From NCBI RefSeq assembly GCF_904846315.1, contig NZ_CAJHAF010000001.1, positions 2,046,001 to 2,110,000 of the forward strand: a DNA stretch of 64,000 bases. The letters are read 5' to 3'. Below the pieces are notes generated by a model. That model saw nothing but the letters and a program-made list of their open reading frames with translations. It made no database searches and was not told the DNA's origin. Source of the stretch: Psychrobacter jeotgali (GTDB lineage Bacteria; Pseudomonadota; Gammaproteobacteria; Pseudomonadales; Moraxellaceae). Of the stretch, positions 61,528-64,000 are shown piece by piece. The translations under genes were made by a program, and so were the position numbers. Within the stretch, counting starts at the first letter, position 1; each line of letters begins with the position of its first letter.

Positions 61528-62328
61528 TTAAAGCGTTGTTATCCGATTTTCAATAAACTCTACAACCACCGGATGCCCAACCAGCTCCGTTAATTCAGCT
61601 TCTATATGCTCTCGTTCGGCTTCATCTGCTATTTTACGATAAATCATGACATTAATGGTATTGGTCATTGGGCTAAAACCAATCGATTGGGTATCAGGAT
61701 AACGTTTTAATATTTCAGGAGTCGCTTTTTCTTGTAGAGCAAAAATCTGCTGCTGACTTTTATCACTACTCGCTTGGATATAAATAGGAATTGAGAAGCG
61801 GTTAAATTCATCTTGCTTAAAATGATAGACAAACTTTGATGGGATGGCTTGTACTGAGGTCAAAGTGGTTATCTTGATAGAAAACTCATTGGGATTATTA
61901 TTTTCATAATAAATAGCGGCAACCGACTCACCCAAATACTCTGCGACCGCTTGAATCAAAGGTCCGCTAATGCCTTGTAATAACAATCGGTTCTGCGCCT
62001 CTGTTATCGTGACGTTAAAATCTTGTGCATAAAACCAAGGAGCGGCATTCCTTTCTTCTTCTGATAAGATATTTAAATAATAATCTGCTAATGGTTCCTC
62101 TTGATATTTTTGGTCAGCTGCCGCCTCTATTTTTTGCCAATCCACAGTCAGGGTTGTTACAGGTTCAGTAGCTGGCTTATCAGGACTCACCGGGTCTGAG
62201 ACCACCTTTGTAGGTATGGTTTGAGTTGTATTAGCATTGGTTTTAGTTAAAGGTGAAGTGTTCGAACAGGCGCTCAGTAAAGCAATGCTTAGCAATAAGC
62301 TTGCTGTCAAATAGTTTTTTTTAATCAT
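61528..62328 (-). CDS. Hypothetical lipoprotein
   Basis: 266 residues. A lipobox (ALLSAC, Cys about 21) ends the signal peptide. A Thr/Pro-rich linker follows to about residue 60, then a mixed alpha/beta domain with LNILSEEERNAAPWFYAQDF and FSIKITTLTSVQAIPSKFVY. I do not recognise the family. The Glu/Lys-rich C-terminal part (EAEREHIEAELTELVGHPVV) could form a helix. It converges with the DUF4105 gene. Confidence 0.7.
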   Translation of the reverse strand: MIKKNYLTASLLLSIALLSACSNTSPLTKTNANTTQTIPTKVVSDPVSPDKPATEPVTTLTVDWQKIEAAADQKYQEEPLADYYLNILSEEERNAAPWFYAQDFNVTITEAQNRLLLQGISGPLIQAVAEYLGESVAAIYYENNNPNEFSIKITTLTSVQAIPSKFVYHFKQDEFNRFSIPIYIQASSDKSQQQIFALQEKATPEILKRYPDTQSIGFSPMTNTINVMIYRKIADEAEREHIEAELTELVGHPVVVEFIENRITTL

Positions 62329-62390
62329 ATTCTAGTCCTTAGGTTAGAAAACTTTACACGAATAAATAGCAACTTTGCAAAGTTAAAATG

Positions 62391-62415
62391 CTGGGTTAAA
62401 AACCCAGCCTACGCC
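62391..62415. repeat. Short hairpin repeat, possible relative of the palindromic family
   Basis: CTGGGTT/AACCCAG (62391-62397, 62401-62407) with CCTACGCC beyond. The GGGTT and CCTACG elements recall the ends of the 8597-8712 element, but the match is short. Confidence 0.4.
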
Positions 62416-62442
62416 AAAAAGCTAAGCTTAATAACGCTTGCA

Positions 62443-63009
62443 TTAAGGCGTTACCCAAGTAACCACCCGAGTCTCCATCTCCTCATCAGACATACCGATC
62501 TCAGAGACGCAGCGCCCTGCTACACCAATATTAGCGGCGCGCATTTGCTGCTGAGTCACTACCGCATCCTCAGTCAAAAGCAAGTGCCAACTGGGTAGTG
62601 ACTGCCCTTTATACAGGCGCTTATAGGCACAATGCGCTGGCAGCCACATCATATCGGGTAGTTTATCAGGAGTGAGTTGAATACAATCGGGCACGTACTG
62701 TTGGCGCGACTCGTAATGCCGGCAATAACCGGTAGCACAATCCATCAGCTTGCAGGTAACATCGGTATATTCGACTTCTTCTACTTCATCGTCATTGTCG
62801 ATATATTTAATTAGGCAACAACAGCCGCAGCCATCGCATAAAGCCTCCCATTCGCTAATATTTAATTCTGCCAGCTCAAAGCGCGACCAAAACTGAGGAC
62901 GCAGCGGTTGTTGATCATTGACGTCAGCTGGGTTTTTTGTGCTCTCATTGATTTGAGTATTAGCAGTATCAGCGCTGACATTCGAAGCAGGTAATAGATT
63001 TGATTTCAT
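62443..63009 (-). CDS. YcgN family cysteine cluster protein (UPF0260)
   Basis: 188 residues, cytoplasmic. The core FWSRFELAELNISEWEALCD followed by CDGCGCCC is the YcgN signature, probably binding a metal or Fe-S cluster. CKLMDCATGYCRHYESRQQY and PAHCAYKRLYKGQSLPSWH continue the conserved region. The N-terminal 40 residues are a polar extension. Function unknown. Confidence 0.9.
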   Translation of the reverse strand: MKSNLLPASNVSADTANTQINESTKNPADVNDQQPLRPQFWSRFELAELNISEWEALCDGCGCCCLIKYIDNDDEVEEVEYTDVTCKLMDCATGYCRHYESRQQYVPDCIQLTPDKLPDMMWLPAHCAYKRLYKGQSLPSWHLLLTEDAVVTQQQMRAANIGVAGRCVSEIGMSDEEMETRVVTWVTP

Positions 63010-63192
63010 AGGATAGCAGTAGCATTTTTATAAAGAGCGTTACAGTATTATAGCTGTTTTTATTCGCATTGGGCGTTAAGGTAAGAGAAATCAGGCAGTT
63101 GCAAGGTATAACTACAAATGACTGTCATGATCGATATTCTTCATTCATAAAAATATATGTTAAAAAACTCACACTATAAAAAGGACAATACT

Positions 63193-63930
63193 ATGTCAAT
63201 TAAGACTTTTGAGCTAATAAGCACTACTGAAAATGGCGTTGAGCTAATCAGCTATGTGGCGCTACCAGAAGGCGCATCAGAGGACAATCCGGTCGCTGGA
63301 ATTATGGTTGCACCAGAATGGTGGGGCGTGGTAGAGCACCCCAAAGCCACTACCGAAAAGCTAGCAAAAGCGGGTTATGCGGCCGTCGCCATGGACGTCT
63401 ACGGTGAAGGTAAACTGACAGCAGATGCGGCCATGGCAAATATGTGGATGACCCAAGTTCTTGAAGACCAAGAAATGCTAATGGATCGTTGCCGCCTGAT
63501 TCTTAATGACTTTAGTGATCAACTTGCCGTTAATGGCGATAAGCTGGGCGCTATTGGTTTTTGTTTCGGCGGTAAAATTGTCCTTGATATGGCTCGTGAA
63601 GCTATGCCACTCAAAGCCGTCGCTACCTTCCATGGCACTTTGGCACCTAAGCAAGCCGCTGACAAAAATTTCAAAGCCAAAGTACTGGTCGCTCATGGAC
63701 GTGATGACTCTATGGTCTCTATGGATGATGTTGAAGACTTTAAAAAAGAGATGGACGCTGTCGATGTCGATTACACCATCGACGTTTATGACAATGCCAA
63801 ACATGGCTTTACTAACCCGAATGCTGACGAGCGTGCTGCCAAAAACGATATTGATCTGGGCTACAATGAAAACGCCGCCAAGCAAAGCTGGGATAATATG
63901 ATGGACTTTATGAAAACCAACTTAGGTTAA
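63193..63930 (+). CDS. Dienelactone hydrolase family protein
   Basis: 245 residues when started at the ATG at 63193, which has AAGGA seven bases upstream; the ATG at 63157 lacks this. Alpha/beta hydrolase fold with the triad Cys in GAIGFCFGGK, Asp in AHGRDDSMVS and His in AKHGFTNP. The family includes carboxymethylenebutenolidase, but many members act on other esters. No aromatic-degradation genes are nearby. Confidence 0.9.
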   Translation: MSIKTFELISTTENGVELISYVALPEGASEDNPVAGIMVAPEWWGVVEHPKATTEKLAKAGYAAVAMDVYGEGKLTADAAMANMWMTQVLEDQEMLMDRCRLILNDFSDQLAVNGDKLGAIGFCFGGKIVLDMAREAMPLKAVATFHGTLAPKQAADKNFKAKVLVAHGRDDSMVSMDDVEDFKKEMDAVDVDYTIDVYDNAKHGFTNPNADERAAKNDIDLGYNENAAKQSWDNMMDFMKTNLG

Positions 63931-63969
63931 TTCAGCTTCTCTTAGGCTAGTAAAATCATAATAAAGCTC

Positions 63970-64000
63970 AAAGCAGAGTATGCTTGTCATGCTCTGCTTT
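63970..64000 (+). terminator. Probable terminator at the window edge
   Basis: AAAGCAGAG(T)ATG (from 63970) pairs with CATGCTCTGCTTT (63988-64000). The T tract would lie beyond the window. Confidence 0.7.

Overview
The window is a 64 kb piece of a gammaproteobacterial chromosome. It most resembles Psychrobacter or a close Moraxellaceae relative. This is inferred from the moderately AT-rich base composition, the protein families, the 16S-Ile-Ala-23S-5S rRNA operon, and pairings such as argS with a SPOR protein and CmoA near CmoB. No database search was possible. No prophage, insertion sequence or CRISPR array is visible.

Layout. 1-7.2 kb: 3' end of clpX, a TsdA-like dihaem lipoprotein, an orphan EIIC-type permease, a SPOR protein with argS, and a DUF2788 protein. 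7.2-11.8 kb: cmoB and cmoA (tRNA wobble U34 modification) separated by a repeat-rich spacer, msrA, tpm and a frameshifted DUF1499 gene. 11.8-18.05 kb: a defence operon on the minus strand, read in the order mod, SLATT 2TM protein, CD-NTase-like nucleotidyltransferase, res. This is a type III restriction-modification system with a CBASS-like pair placed between its two subunits, and it is the most interesting locus here. 18.3-24.7 kb: lytic transglycosylase, acidic small protein, murI, DUF1285 and ETF-ubiquinone oxidoreductase. 24.7-35.2 kb is transport-rich: an AgcS symporter, a 1.1 kb non-coding stretch with an unexplained stem-loop element, a two-subunit sodium:solute symporter, a rhomboid protease, a 5'-nucleotidase and a lipoprotein-type TRAP transporter.

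35.4-41.5 kb: a complete rRNA operon on the minus strand with three tandem promoters and both processing stems. 41.6-51.3 kb: a UDG-superfamily glycosylase, upp, ydfG, hypothetical proteins, an alpha/beta hydrolase, DUF1653, tyrS diverging from anmK, fabF and a coiled-coil protein. 51.4-64 kb: a three-domain aminopeptidase P, a POT transporter, an anchored dihaem peroxidase whose membrane anchor is duplicated in the neighbouring gene, lnt, corC, DUF4105, a lipoprotein, a YcgN-type protein and a dienelactone hydrolase.

Most of the window is housekeeping. The accessory signals are the defence operon (AT-rich pair plus an AT-rich target-recognition part in mod), a palindromic repeat family, the anchor duplication and the 26.9 kb stem-loop. 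Positions and base counts were read by eye.
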